From NCBI RefSeq assembly GCF_002127325.2, contig NC_035443.2, forward strand, positions 120,742,462 to 120,806,461: a DNA stretch of 64,000 nt. Reading direction: 5' to 3'. This stretch comes from Helianthus annuus (Eukaryota > Streptophyta > Magnoliopsida > Asterales > Asteraceae). The notes below the pieces were generated by a model. It ran no database searches. It saw only the letters and a program-made list of their open reading frames with translations, and was not told the DNA's origin. How positions within the stretch are numbered: the stretch's first letter is position 1; every line of letters starts with the position of its first letter. Both the position numbers and the translations under genes were made by a program. Below are positions 46,258 to 57,419 of the stretch, piece after piece.

Positions 46258-47414
46258 ATTTCTGATATGCTTTGATAATTGATGAACGGACACATAGTTT
46301 GTGGGACCTTGCCTCTCACCCTTTTTACTTTGCCTACATTAATGGTATCTAAAATCACAGTATGTTTCGAAGTGAGATTCTCTAATCATATGTTTTAAAG
46401 GGTAAAGCTTCCATTTATCATGAGAGTTTCTGGTCTCTTAATGTTGTCATGATTATTATATAAAAGATAACAAAACAAAAGTGTTTAGAAAAGCAAAAGT
46501 TGTCTGATTTGACCATTGTCAACACTTCTTATTTTTCTTTCGTTATGCTTAACAATTCTGATTATATTACATTCCTATATCATTTAAAGGTTTAGAATCT
46601 AGTTATTATATTTGGAGAAACATTAACCGAAAAATAAAGTTATGTAATTAGTTTATATTAGAGCATCTTCGATGCATCCAATTTGAAACATTCATAAATG
46701 TGTCATTTCAGTTACCACATCAGATTTTCACAGATTCTTTAAAATAACTGTTTTCTTTCTAATGCTACACGCTTTCAAACACCCACCCTTCTTAAAAAAC
46801 CAAATTATATATAAAATTATCTTGTTGTCCGTGAGGGGAAACCACCACCATTCTATCTCGTTGAATTTGGATTTCCGAACGCCCATGAACACTCCAATGA
46901 ATTTGGTTTTCATTCCCGCCCGAAGCATACGGTTTAACTTACGCCCTATGAGGCAGTTTGGTAAAATTGTCTCTATAAATAACATGTTTACCGTCTTTGT
47001 TTGCTATTAGTTATAGCAAATGTCATTTATGAAGATTTTTCAGAATATAAAGTAAAGCCTTTTATTTATATATGACACATACTTGTGGGATTCCCCACGC
47101 GTTGCGGCGGGCATTCGGTTGGCATTGATTTTGTTCATTACAATACTGGTACGATGATTGAACTTGGTATAACAACCGAAAGAAACATACGTAAGAGGAT
47201 ATCGACACGTGTTTTGCATAGATAGAAAACTATAAAAGCGAAACCCGATATAGGTTTCAAAGCCCAATAAGAAACAAAGGAATTAAAAAATTTATTAAAA
47301 AACCTATTAATAGCCAAACCCAACATATTTAACAAATTAATTAAATAAAGTCTAAACATACGAATAAACTTAACGTACTAAACATACGAATTGCATTGCA
47401 TGAAAAGGACAAAA
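46258..47414. other. Intergenic DNA, no supported gene
   Basis: Frames of 75-85 codons occur on both strands around 46730-47360 without recognisable domains. ACGCGTTGCGGCGGGC near 47097 resembles the Helitron hairpin loops but no CTAG follows. Confidence 0.4.
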
Positions 47415-47724
47415 GCAGTAACTATCAAAATTACTCTTGCAGAGTAATTTTGATCTTTTGTAGAGTAATTTTATAAAATGTTCATGTAGAGTAATTTTGG
47501 TCTTGTAGGGTAATTATCAAAATTACACTAACCCCCCCCCCCCAAAAAAAAAAAATTGATCTTTTGTAGAGTAATTTTGGTCTTGTAAGGTAATTATCAA
47601 AATTACTCTAAAAAGAACAAAATTACTCTACAAAAGATCAAAATTACTCTACAAAAGAACAAAATTACTCTACAAGAACATTTTACAAAATTACTCTACA
47701 AAAGATCAAAATTTATAGTTACTG
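47415..47724. mobile_element. Fold-back element built from a GTAGAGTAATTTTG unit
   Basis: The left half carries AGAGTAATTTTG-TCTT units in one direction and the right half the same units inverted (ATCAAAATTACTCTAC), meeting near a C12-A12 tract at 47532-47555. The outer ends CAGTAACTATCAAAA and the inverse of TATAGTTACTG match. Non-coding. Confidence 0.75.
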
Positions 47725-47889
47725 ATAATTACAAAAATGACACCGTGCTTTTTTATCTTTTCCTTCGGTTCGTACGTTTTGTACGTTGAGGTTATTTGTA
47801 TTTGATCTTTATCCTTAACAGCTAAGCCCAGTATATTATTAGGCTTAAGTGGCTAGCAAAAAAATCTGCAAAAAAGGGAAAAACATCAG

Positions 47890-47965
47890 ACAAAACTCAC
47901 CCACCAAGATTTGAACCTACGACAACCGCTTCATAAAATGCACACCTGACCACTACACTCGCAGT
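47890..47965 (-). repeat. tRNA-related sequence (SINE head or tRNA pseudogene)
   Basis: On the minus strand GTGTAGTGGTCAG (47946-47958) resembles a pol III box A and GGTTCAAATCT (47907-47917) resembles a box B, about 30 bases apart as in tRNA genes. It does not fold into an intact tRNA by eye. Confidence 0.4.
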
Positions 47966-48052
47966 GGTTTTCTTTTTTATTTTGTGTCGAATTGTATACA
48001 TCTTATAAACAGCTCGAGAGAAAAAAATTGAAGGGTTGGGTTTTGTTGCAAA

Positions 48053-48660
48053 CTAGTATTAAATCCCCCTGCGCTTGCGGCGGGGGCATAAACCTTGTCA
48101 AGTAGCACTAATGCTACACAACTACCAGCGAACCAGTAAAACCGGAAAAGTTCATAAAAACAAAATAAACAAAAAGGAAAATATAATACCGAACGAAAAG
48201 CATATGTAAATCGTTGAACCACGCATGCCTGTTGCGGCATTTTAATGTGAAGAAATTAGACTGAAACATTAAAATAGAAAAGAAAAACTAAATCGATCTA
48301 AGACCATGCACGTTGCGACAAACCTATCAAACAAGAAAAAATAGACGCGTTGTGACGGTCCTGTCAAACGGGAAAAAAAATAGACGAAAAATGTTGAAAT
48401 CCACACGCACATTGCGGCGTGTTCACTTGCAAAATTAGAACAAAACGTAAAACGAATAATTTACAAAAGATGAAAAATATGGGGATCAAAGTTTAAAATA
48501 AAAATTTGTTGAGTTAAATTGCAAAAATGAAATATTTTAGGTTAAAACTAAAAAAACAAAGAGGTTAAAGTGTAAAAAATGAAAACCTTTAGATTAGATA
48601 TGAAAACTCAAAAAAAATTTAGAAAACTCCCCATGCTTATTGTACAACTTTATAAAACAC
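48053..48660 (-). mobile_element. Helitron-like element, 3' end and part of body (-)
   Basis: CCCCC...GGGGG (48065-48086, loop TGCGCTTGCGGC) is followed on the minus strand by ATTTAATA and CTAG (48053-48056), then T. The body carries GCACGTTGCGAC / GCACATTGCGGC and TTAAA-TGCAAAAATGAAA phrases shared with 58792-60340. The right limit is not certain. Confidence 0.55.
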
Positions 48661-48819
48661 TAACATGTTCCTAATTTATAATATGGTAATATTTATGATG
48701 ATTGGGATTATTATGATGTGAAGAATTTTGTGTGGGTGGTGTAAAGAATTTAGGGGTTTGTTTTTAGTTTATGTATTGGGTTTATCATTTTTATGAAATC
48801 AAGGGGTAGGGGTGGTCAT

Positions 48820-49830
48820 TACTTGTAAGGGCCGGCCCAACAGGCTAATGGACCTAAGAAATCGCTTAGGGCCTTCACTTTTTAAGGGCCTCCATATTAA
48901 CAATCTTTTTACACATAGTATTGGGCTTGGGTTGTTTGATGTTGGGCCAATGCACTAAAGGGAACTAAAAGAAATAGGACATACTAGAAGACACGCTATA
49001 GCGCGCTTAATTTTAGGCTAAAAAGTGATTTGAGTTTCAAGCAAAAAATTTGCAGAATCAAGGCTTCCTCTATTGAATCTTGATCAATGTTAGATGAAGA
49101 AATCATCGATGCTTATCTCAATCTGATTAATCTGGATATTTAATTCATCAGTTCATATAGTGGTTCAATACTTCAATGTTCATCAGTTCTCTAAAAATTT
49201 CAACGATCACTTCATTTGCCTTCTACAATTATTCATCGATGAGTTCTTTGTTCTGTAATCTCCTGAAGGTAATCATGTTTATCTTTGCTTATTTTTCTTG
49301 TTATTTTGATTTTTATAATTTTATGAAGTTAATGGTTCACTGGTTTTTCTAAGAGTTAAATTAATTGGTTTTGCTTCTTGATTTTTCTTGTGTTGTATGT
49401 TGATTTTGCCTAAGTTGCTCAGGTTTCCGTAATCATTTCATTTTTTTTTTTGGCAACACCATGGGGTTTCCATGGAACTTGTTCTTTCAGTTACATTTAT
49501 TCATTATGTTATAACTTTGTTTGATTAGAAAAAAGAAAACCAGTATATACAGACAAGCCAAATAGCTTGAACTAGTTTAAAATTTCATTTCAGTAGGTAA
49601 GGTAAGATTTTTGAAATTGGATATAAGATTTGAAAAGCCCATTGGAATTACTTGCGGAACCAAAAGTAATTCAAAACAAATCATTTAACAATAACAATGG
49701 AACTCGACAGCAACGACATTCTAGAGCATGTTATCTTAGCAAGGAATCACGGATGATGGGGGTTAATTAACAATGAGAATCCAAAAAGGGCCCCAAAATT
49801 ATATTTCGCTTAGGGCCTCTAAAAACGTTG
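48820..49830. repeat. Dispersed repeat bounded by TCGCTTAGGGCCT phrases
   Basis: GGGCCGGCCCAACAGG near 48829 and TCGCTTAGGGCCT near 48862 recur in part as TTCGCTTAGGGCCTCT at 49808. The phrases look transposon-derived but target duplications were not found, so class and limits are open. The interior (48950-49790) has no supported gene. Confidence 0.35.
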
Positions 49831-49901
49831 GAACAGCTTGTACAAATTCCATCACTCACAACATCCAATCAAGTTCCGCCATGTCATCAGTCATTATTCC
49901 A

Positions 49902-50796
49902 TCACTCACAACCTTTCACAAAAACAGACCATGATGGGTAGATACGATCCACAAGAAGAAAGCCTCGTCTGTAGTATCGTCCATTAACATACAATGGACA
50001 TAAGGGTGCGGTACCATCCGTTACGGTTTGGAACAACGGCGAAGTGTGCAAAACATTGATGTCGTTGTTTGAAATTGGAACACCAAAATATGAATACCAA
50101 AACCATAAATCATTCGACGCCACCGCTTCAAGTATGATGGTTGGTCTTTTGACGTCACCCCTAACATATGCCCCTCGTAACTCCTTTGGACAATTTCTCC
50201 ACTCCATATGTGTACAATCGATGCTACCGAGCATCCCAGGAAAATGCCATCTAGCCTCATGTGCGGCATAAATACGTGAGATGTCGTGTCTCGTTGGTTT
50301 ACGTAAAAACTCTTTACCATACAATTTAATGACCGCGTTACAAAAAATTGCAGACATTCACGCGAAGTTCTATCCGACATAGCTAGGTATTCATCAAATT
50401 GATCGGGAGGGTTACCTGTCGCTAGTTGGCGAATGACGGACGTGCATTTTTGTACCGGCGTGAAACTTGGTTTGCCCCTCGCATCGTAACCTTCTTGAAA
50501 ACATTCTTCAGTTGCTTCGATGTCTCCAACAATCTTTAAAAATAATTCTTTTGGTAAACGAAACCGATCTCTAAACGTTTCGGCATTGTAGACCGGATTC
50601 TCCACAAAATAATTGTTCATTAACACTTCGTTGGCATGTAACTGATCAAGATCCACCATTTTCTTCTCTGGGCAGTTCGAACTTCCTTCAAGATCGTTAT
50701 ACACCGACACGAAAAATTTAAGTGTCTCAATGTCGGAAGACGATTGGCTATCGCTAGCTGTCCATCGGAAACGTCGAATCCGTAGGAAAATCCATT
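49902..50796 (-). pseudogene. Second PIF/Harbinger-type transposase, different lineage, truncated
   Basis: The motifs follow the same order as in the first family but the sequence is distinct: FRDRFRLPKELFLKIV, GMLGSIDCTHMEW (first Asp) and ILEAVASNDLWFWYSYFGVPISNNDI (second Asp). The frame is broken at about 50757 near the N-terminus (ATG at 50796) and again near 50340. The sequence ends with a stop at 49902 after RIYPSWSVFVKG, so the Glu-bearing C-terminal part is missing. It is about 10 kb from the nearer copy of the first family and is not part of the tandem duplication. Confidence 0.85.
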
Positions 50797-52398
50797 TGTG
50801 AAATATGTAGAATGTGTGATATGTGTTTGTGTTTTGGTGTGGGTGAAATGGTATAAAAATTGTGAAGTATATATAGATTGTTTAAATGTTTTTTTAAATT
50901 AAACATAATGTTCAAAAAATGGTCAAAACATGCAAAACGGTCGGAAGTTTGAAAATTCAACGCGTTATTTTTATAACGCGTTTTAAAGTTAACGCGTTGA
51001 ATATGAGGGGTGGCAGTGGTGTTTGGTCTTGTTCCATGCATGAAACTCTTTCATCACGCACAAAATTCATGGGGTGGCCTTAAACAAAACAATGTTTGCA
51101 TCAAAGGAAGTGAAATTGAAGGTTAAAGATGAAGTGAGGTTGAAGATGAGGATATTCTAAACATTTCATTAGTCAACTAATGCATTAATCCATTTTGTTA
51201 AAAAGGTCTCAATTGTTGCAATTGAGCAACGTTGGGGACTTGATTTTTCAAATTAGAAAAGCGCATAATCTAGTATAAACCTTATATACTCAAATTGTAC
51301 ATTAGTCTATTTTTACATCATCTTTGCAACACATCTGACACTCGTACTTCATAAATTTTATGTTCTAATAGGGATTTAAGGGATTAAAGCTTTGAAATAT
51401 AAAGAAATTATGATATAAATAACAAATATATAACCATTATCAAACTTGGATTATTATTATTATTATTTCTTTGTAATTTTGCGAAATTATTTGCATAGGC
51501 ATCAATTGATAAATATAAAAGAATATAAAGGATGGAGTTTTCATTATTCCATCAGATGCATTATAGATATCCTCAATTGATAAATAACAAATAAAAGAAA
51601 CTCGAGCACTATATTTAGAGGTAATAATTGTCTTCTAATTTTGTTTTTAGGGTATTTTAGGAATTTGAATGTAAATGACATGTAGTTGCCTCTCAAAGAG
51701 TTAGTGTTGCATAAAGAGTTAGATCATAAATATCTATGCCTCACTTGTACTTTTCTTGCATCAAAACCTTGTAAATTAAGAGGTCCAATCTAATAATACT
51801 ATCTATTTTTTTAATTGAATGGTCCAATGATTTAATGCCACCACCTATTTTTACTATTCGTTTCCTTTACTTATTAACATATAGTAATAGTAATGTAGTT
51901 TATATTTTCTCTAAACCACATTTTTTTTCTCTATAGACCTCATACATCATTGTCATATGTTTATATGTTTATTCATTTCATTTAACCAAAAAAGATTATA
52001 TTATATATTATATATTATATAAAAAGCAAAGACAAAGAACATAAATTGTATAGCTAAAGAGAAAGAGACCAAAATAATAAAGCCAATGATGTCGTTTCAA
52101 TACAATGCATATTGAAAGCTGGAAAAGGTGGACACGCTCAGCACGTGCCTTCACAAATATTAACATAAATATAATTACACTATTTAGCATATTATTTTCC
52201 ACGTATAGACGTTTATATGATCCAAGAATACACCACATCACTCAATTGCTTTAACGTTCATATGGATGGATTATTTTTTTCTATCTCCAAATTATCATCA
52301 ATATTCTTGACTTTAGTTACTTCTAATATAGTAATTTACTTCTACATACTCTTAAATTTACAATAGAAAGTTTTAGAACTTACTACTACTTTCTAGGA
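50797..52398. other. Intergenic DNA
   Basis: Includes the 5' flank of the second Harbinger gene (inverted AACGCGTT phrases at 50960-51000), an ATT microsatellite (51452-51467) and A+T-rich sequence. No gene supported. Confidence 0.45.
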
Positions 52399-52406
52399 CC
52401 AGAGAG

Positions 52407-52607
52407 CAGGGGTGCAACTTTCGGGGGGGAGGGGGGCGGTTCCGACCCTCGAACTTTTAGCTCAGTAGTGTTATGTATGTACGTTCCGTATAGAATTTTT
52501 TAGTTATATACATTTCGACCCTCGGTTTTATAAAAAAATTACTTATATAGAATTTTTAGGTCTGGTGACTTCCGACCCTAAGTGGAAATTTTCAAGCTTC
52601 GCCGCTG
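52407..52607. mobile_element. 201-bp hAT-type MITE, TSD CCAGAGAG
   Basis: CAGGGGTGC at the left and GCCGCTG at the right lie between exact 8-bp duplications CCAGAGAG (52399-52406 and 52608-52615). The CAG...CTG ends resemble those of 56524-57273. Confidence 0.75.
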
Positions 52608-52689
52608 CCAGAGAGTGTCTCGAAGGGGTCTGTTGCCTCTATGTCGATAACATTTTCAATAAACAAAAGAGGTTAACAATTTGTGTAGG

Positions 52690-53229
52690 CTTCTCTAACA
52701 CATGTTATTTTTGGGATCCATGGATAAATGGATTTGGAATGTGAATGCTGAAGAGGTTTTTCTAGTAGAAAGCGTCAGGTGTCATATAGATGGTCTTACC
52801 CTCCCGGATAATGGGATTCAAACAAAATGGAATTGGTTCATGCCTAGGAAAATGAATATTGTTGTTTGGTGGTTGTTTTGTGATCGGATTCTCACCTTTT
52901 GAAATTTGAGTAACAAAATTATTGGCCTTCCATCTTTTGTTATGTACGATTTGTGGTAACCATTTAGAAACGAAAAAAAAAAAGTGATCTATTTGGGGAG
53001 TGTCAAGTAGTGGTTCGCATTTGCAATGTCATAGCTCGATGATTGGATTTAGAGTTACCGAACTCAAAAGTTTCAAGCGATTATTTATATGGCTGGATTT
53101 GGTTTCAATGCCGTCGCTGAAGAAAGTTTTGATTGACACTATATTTGGAACTTCATGGTGGTTGTTATGGAGGTATCGTAACGATATTGTTCACGGGACG
53201 CGAACAGATGATGGAAGAAAGTGTTTTTG
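52690..53229 (+). pseudogene. L1-type LINE remnant (zinc-binding RT C-terminal region)
   Basis: Fragments in different frames read DKWIWNVNAEEVFLVES, TKWNWFMPRKMNIVVWWLF and, further on, FIWLDLVSMPSLKKVL and TSWWLLWRYRNDIVHG. These are the pattern of the reverse-transcriptase zinc-binding domain at the end of plant LINE ORF2 (P-K-N/M-V-W-L, W-x-x-W-x-x-R-N-D). Stops and frameshifts interrupt it near 52902 and 52975. Confidence 0.75.
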
Positions 53230-53230
53230 A

Positions 53231-54656
53231 TTCTATAGTTAATTTTTGCATAATTGGTTTGTTTATAGAATTAGAAAATCGGACATTTTTTTAGGTGTAC
53301 CCTAAAAACCCACTACTTGCCATGTAATTTCTTGTTCCGACTGGTATTTTGCGAGTTGGTGTTCTTTGATTTAATTTAAGCTGTTAAAAAACCTCACATT
53401 TGGACCAAAATTTTAAAGAAGTAGAAAATTTAACGATATTGTTTTCTTGTTGTAGTGTGACCGAAAAAAGAATTATAAATATAAAAACATTCTGTTATAA
53501 CTCGTATGGATGATGACTTCAACTGTCTCCAAATTAGCGTTAATTCTTATTTTAGTTACTTTTAAAATTGTTACTACTTCTAAATTAGTTAATAAGTTTT
53601 TCGAGTTATCCATAAGTAGAATTCTAAGTTAATGTTTGTTTCATAGAATCTAATGGAATTGGAAATGAAATTGGAATACGATTTTAAAGAATTTATTTGA
53701 AATCCCATAATATGTTTAGTTGGTACAATTATCGATAAAATGGAATGTAAAGTGTGTAAAATAACGTAAATATCCAATCCTTTTTTTTTCTAATTGAACA
53801 ATATAATCAATGAAATCTACATTCTATAAATGGTTAATTGCTTCACCATTGACTATTTTGAACAAAGTTTCATTTAAATAAATATACATCCCACTTGAAA
53901 CTTTACATGTTTTTTTCAAAACAAAAGTTTAATACGTTTATAAGCATTATTTGGGGAAATATATAACTTCACAACTTTGTAAGAAAATATATGAAATTAA
54001 GCCTTTAGATAAAGTATAAAAGTTACATTCAATATACACTACACATACAATGAGGCATCAGTTGGCAATCGTGTTGGATAAGTTGTAATTAAGTTATAAA
54101 CGGGTTGATGAGTTGTAATAAATGAGTTAAACAAGTCATAAAGATTAGCAAAATTGACCTCATAAAACGTATATATTTTTCTTTTCATTTTCTGTGGTAT
54201 TTTTTTTTAAAATTAAAACATGCCGAACAAAACACAAGATGTACAATCAAATAGGTTAAACATGTACCGGACTCGCGACTTATTTATTGAACTTTATATG
54301 TATAACAACCAAAAATCTGATATCTGTGTCGTGTTCACATTTTGATGAGTCGGGTCAGGCTCGTGTCAGGAATTGACACTCATGTCACATATGGGTATCG
54401 AACCAAGAACAAATAAGTTACTTCCAAACACTTCACAATCAAATCTAGAATATATGCAACAAACTAACTAACTAACAAACAAAAGTATGCACAAGAAATA
54501 TATATATTCATCATGTTGCTAATCTCATGTTTTCCAACTTTTTGACATAAAAAATCAATTAAATAACCACCCTCCAAAAAAACTATACTTACTGCTTTTT
54601 ATGATCATCCTTTTATACCAACTAAATACCAAAATTAAAAAAGTAAATTACCTATT
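53231..54656. other. Intergenic DNA downstream of the LRR gene
   Basis: A+T-rich. No gene, RNA or bounded repeat recognised. No strong AATAAA was seen close to the LRR stop on the minus strand; ATTTAATT-type sequence lies about 100 bases past it. Confidence 0.45.
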
Positions 54657-55853
54657 TTACCCTTTCCATTCACTGCATTCTGAAGTGGGTCGGGTCTTCA
54701 TTCTACCCGCACTAATCGGGCATGGGCTTTGAACCGGTGGAACCATACAATTATACATCAAACACAATGAACTACTCATAGGTATTGAAGACCTTGGTTT
54801 AATAGGCATTCCGGTTAAATAATTATGCTGAAGGTACAATAGTCTTATGCTGCCAGCCAATAACCGGTCCACGAAAACCCGTGGAACCGAACCCGTGAAC
54901 CGGTTATTGTTCAAGTAAAGATTCTGAACCGTTGCGAAAAGTGGCGAAATTGGTCCGTACAACATGTTGTGGCTAAGATCAACGGTCGGGATCGTAACTG
55001 AGGTTCTCGGTTGGACCGGGCCTGAAAACTGGTTTCGCTCGAGTTGGAGGTTGTTGATTGGGAACCCGAAGATGCAGCCCGGGATTGGACCACTGAACCG
55101 GTTCAGGCTTAGGTCTAGGTAGTGTAGCCGGTTCAACCGGGGTAACACCCGGTCAACCCGACCCGAAAACCGGTTCCAGGAGAGAGAAAGGTAGTTTAAT
55201 GAAGGAGGGAGTGAATACGGCCCGATCGGGCCGGATAACTCGTTGTGTTTTAGGTCCAACCGGGTGAGGGATCGAGACACGAAAGGGGGTATCGAACCCG
55301 AGAGCCGGTTATGACAAAGGATTAAGTTGGTTAATTGGGGTAATTTCCCCAGTGACCAGGGGATGCCTCCGGAAAGCTGATTATAACTCAAATCGAGTGT
55401 TCTCAGCTTCCGGAGCTCCCCTAAAGCCGGAATTTCATGGAAGATGAAATTCCGGCTTACAGCTAAAAACCTTAAATTCTTCAACTGTGACAATGTCGCA
55501 GGCAATGCGCCCATTATCCGCCCGGGAACAACCGTAAACTCCGTGAGAGCGGTTAACTTTCCAATAGACGGATGTATCCGTCCAGAAAGCCCGGGCGCAC
55601 CCGCCCGTGGATCTCCGAGGTTCAACGCGACAACGCGTTCACCCTCGCAGTACACGCCTGCGAAATTACACGGATCCGAAGTGAAATCCCAAGATGAAAA
55701 ATACCTCGAACCCGGCATATCCTCAAGCGACTTTCGAATCGCTTGCAATGCGAGAAAATCCATAGGATTCAGCATTGCTCTGCAATGCTGAATCCGAAGA
55801 AGAAAGATGAACGAAAGGAGAATCACCACCAACTCCCGCATAAAGTTTAACAT
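54657..55853 (-). CDS. Secreted leucine-rich-repeat protein, single exon, 398 aa
   Basis: The ATG at 55853 gives a signal peptide (MRELVVILLSFIFLLRI, cleavage near residue 26); a later Met at residue 27 would lose it. Residues 31-69 form an LRR N-terminal cap (DFLALQAIRKSLEDMP ... SSWDF) ending in a cysteine pair at 62 and 69 (CNFAGVYC). About ten plant-type LRRs follow (roughly 73-350), with LxxLxLxxNxLSGxIP units such as LRTLDLSYNQLSGGIP. The C-terminal cap is Cys-rich (364, 369, 378, 393). No membrane segment and no kinase are seen, so it is likely extracellular or cell-wall located. The overall pattern recalls the plant LRR-only proteins related to receptor-kinase ectodomains. The ligand is unknown. 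The frame is intact and G+C-richer than its surroundings. Confidence 0.92.
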   Translation of the reverse strand: MLNFMRELVVILLSFIFLLRIQHCRAMLNPMDFLALQAIRKSLEDMPGSRYFSSWDFTSDPCNFAGVYCEGERVVALNLGDPRAGAPGLSGRIHPSIGKLTALTEFTVVPGRIMGALPATLSQLKNLRFLAVSRNFIFHEIPALGELRKLRTLDLSYNQLSGGIPWSLGKLPQLTNLILCHNRLSGSIPPFVSRSLTRLDLKHNELSGPIGPYSLPPSLNYLSLSWNRFSGRVDRVLPRLNRLHYLDLSLNRFSGPIPGCIFGFPINNLQLERNQFSGPVQPRTSVTIPTVDLSHNMLYGPISPLFATVQNLYLNNNRFTGSVPRVFVDRLLAGSIRLLYLQHNYLTGMPIKPRSSIPMSSSLCLMYNCMVPPVQSPCPISAGRMKTRPTSECSEWKG

Positions 55854-55856
55854 AAT

Positions 55857-55935
55857 TGAGGGAGAGAGTTAATAAAAGATCATGAAGATATAGAAACCAG
55901 TATATATATATGTGTGTATATATAAAGAAAAGCAA
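55857..55935 (-). promoter_or_regulatory. Likely core promoter and leader of the LRR gene
   Basis: On the minus strand TTTATATATACACAC (55908-55922) gives a TATA box 55-70 bases before the ATG. A CT-rich leader (AACTCTCTCCCTC, 55858-55870) follows, a common plant pyrimidine patch. The short distance implies a short leader unless a second TATA further up is used. Confidence 0.55.
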
Positions 55936-56515
55936 ACGAAAGAGGTTTGTTTGATAATGCTTTACCGTGAAGGGAGTGATGATTCGCCTTTTGTACAGGT
56001 GGGAAAATGTCGCCTGTGAAAGCTTTAATATTGAAGACAGCAAAATGTGAAAGTTTTCTAGAGAGAGAAAAGGGTGGTGATGATAATGGCTTGTGAAGAA
56101 GGCAAACTGGATATGGCTTGTGGGGGAAGGAGCAAATGTTGTTACATTTGATATTTGTTTTGTTTGAGGGATTATTAAATTTGTTAATGTTGTTAAGTTT
56201 TGTGGATTTTGAGGTTAGGTTTGGGAGGACCAACGGTTGTCCGGGCCTACATGGGAGGTTCGGGTGACAGCTCAGGGAAATTAGCGGTGACCTGGACCAA
56301 ATAGTACGTGACATTTGTGGGCCTACGGTGTGCATTTATTGCATACTTGCTCACACTCTTTTAAGTTTTGACTTCTGACCTTCCGTTGTTTTCTATTTCT
56401 TTTTTGCTTTATCCAAATTAATTTATGAATCGTTTTTTACTCATTTTGAGAATAAAATATTCGAAGTAGGCGTATAATTGTAAATTCACCGAATGAATGT
56501 TGACATGCATATATA
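55936..56515. other. Upstream flank of the LRR gene
   Basis: No coding signature; short frames on the minus strand lack domains. It probably holds the upstream regulatory region. Confidence 0.4.
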
Positions 56516-56523
56516 GTTGAACG

Positions 56524-57273
56524 CAGTGGCGGAGCTTGACCAAAAGTTTTGAGGGGGCGTAAAGTGATGAGACCCAAAATTTTTTTTCCTATCGTTACGT
56601 TTCGGATCGGGTCGGGTTGGCTATTCGATTCAAGTCGGTTCAAATAATAATAGTTCCAAATAAAACAAACTGTATATTTACCAAACTACCCATCATTTAT
56701 ATACATCATCATCATCATCATCATACTCAGTAAATCCCACCAATAGCAAAGCTAAGGTAGGGTCTGAGGAGGGTAGATGTAGACAGCCTTACCTCTACCC
56801 CGTAGAAATAGAGAGGCTGCTTCCAGTGAGACCCCCGGCTCGATTGTAGTTTTGTATCAAGCCTTGGACCTAAGACACATAACACTCAAACAATCGGGAC
56901 AGAGACTGATTGGTGCATGTACCCCGTGTCTTTCAGCTATCAACGTCACCACATGATGCATGATTAACCATCCGCTGCTTTTAACGTTATTTTCACGAAA
57001 TTAGTAAAATAACGTTAAAGTTAGTAGCTATTCACTTTTGCCCCCGAGCGCCCACACATATATACGTTACATGTGCACACCGCAAACGGGGCATCCATCA
57101 TTTATATACAAAGTTTATAAATATTTAGGATATACAATTTAGGAAAAATAATCGAGGGGACGATCCTATATAATTTTAAATTTTTTGGACGAAAAATCGG
57201 AATTTATACACTTCTAACCGAAACATTGGGGTGGACGGATGCACCCCCGGGCACCCACTATACTTCGTCCCTG
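56524..57273. mobile_element. 750-bp hAT-type element, TSD GTTGAACG
   Basis: It begins CAGTGGCGGAGC and ends ACTTCGTCCCTG (inverse CAGGGACGAAG). Exact 8-bp duplications GTTGAACG lie at 56516-56523 and 57274-57281. Non-coding. A second repeat is inserted at about 56700-57060. Confidence 0.8.
56700..57060 (-). mobile_element. SINE-like repeat nested in the hAT-type element
   Basis: Contains GAGGGTAGATGTAGACAGCC and TAGAAATAGAGAGGCTGCTT, phrases I recall from dispersed plant repeats. A CAT trinucleotide run at 56706-56725 would be a GAT-type tail if the element is on the minus strand. Class and right limit are uncertain. Confidence 0.35.
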
Positions 57274-57419
57274 GTTGAACGAAGTATTTTGTTTATGTTC
57301 GTGCATTAAGATAACTTGTCAGCGAATAAGGTGCAAACACACTTTTATATTATAAAACCAAGATTAATCAACGTGGATGATCAGGATTTAAAGACTGTTC
57401 ATTTCAAGTGTCTTATAAA

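Noticed and set aside
46728..47010. 85- and 82-codon frames facing each other
   Set aside because: Mutually antisense with no recognisable domain. Kept only as intergenic; a gene fragment cannot be excluded.
47086..47115. CCCCACGCGTTGCGGCGGGC as a further Helitron end
   Set aside because: The hairpin is poor and no CTRR follows at the right distance on either strand.
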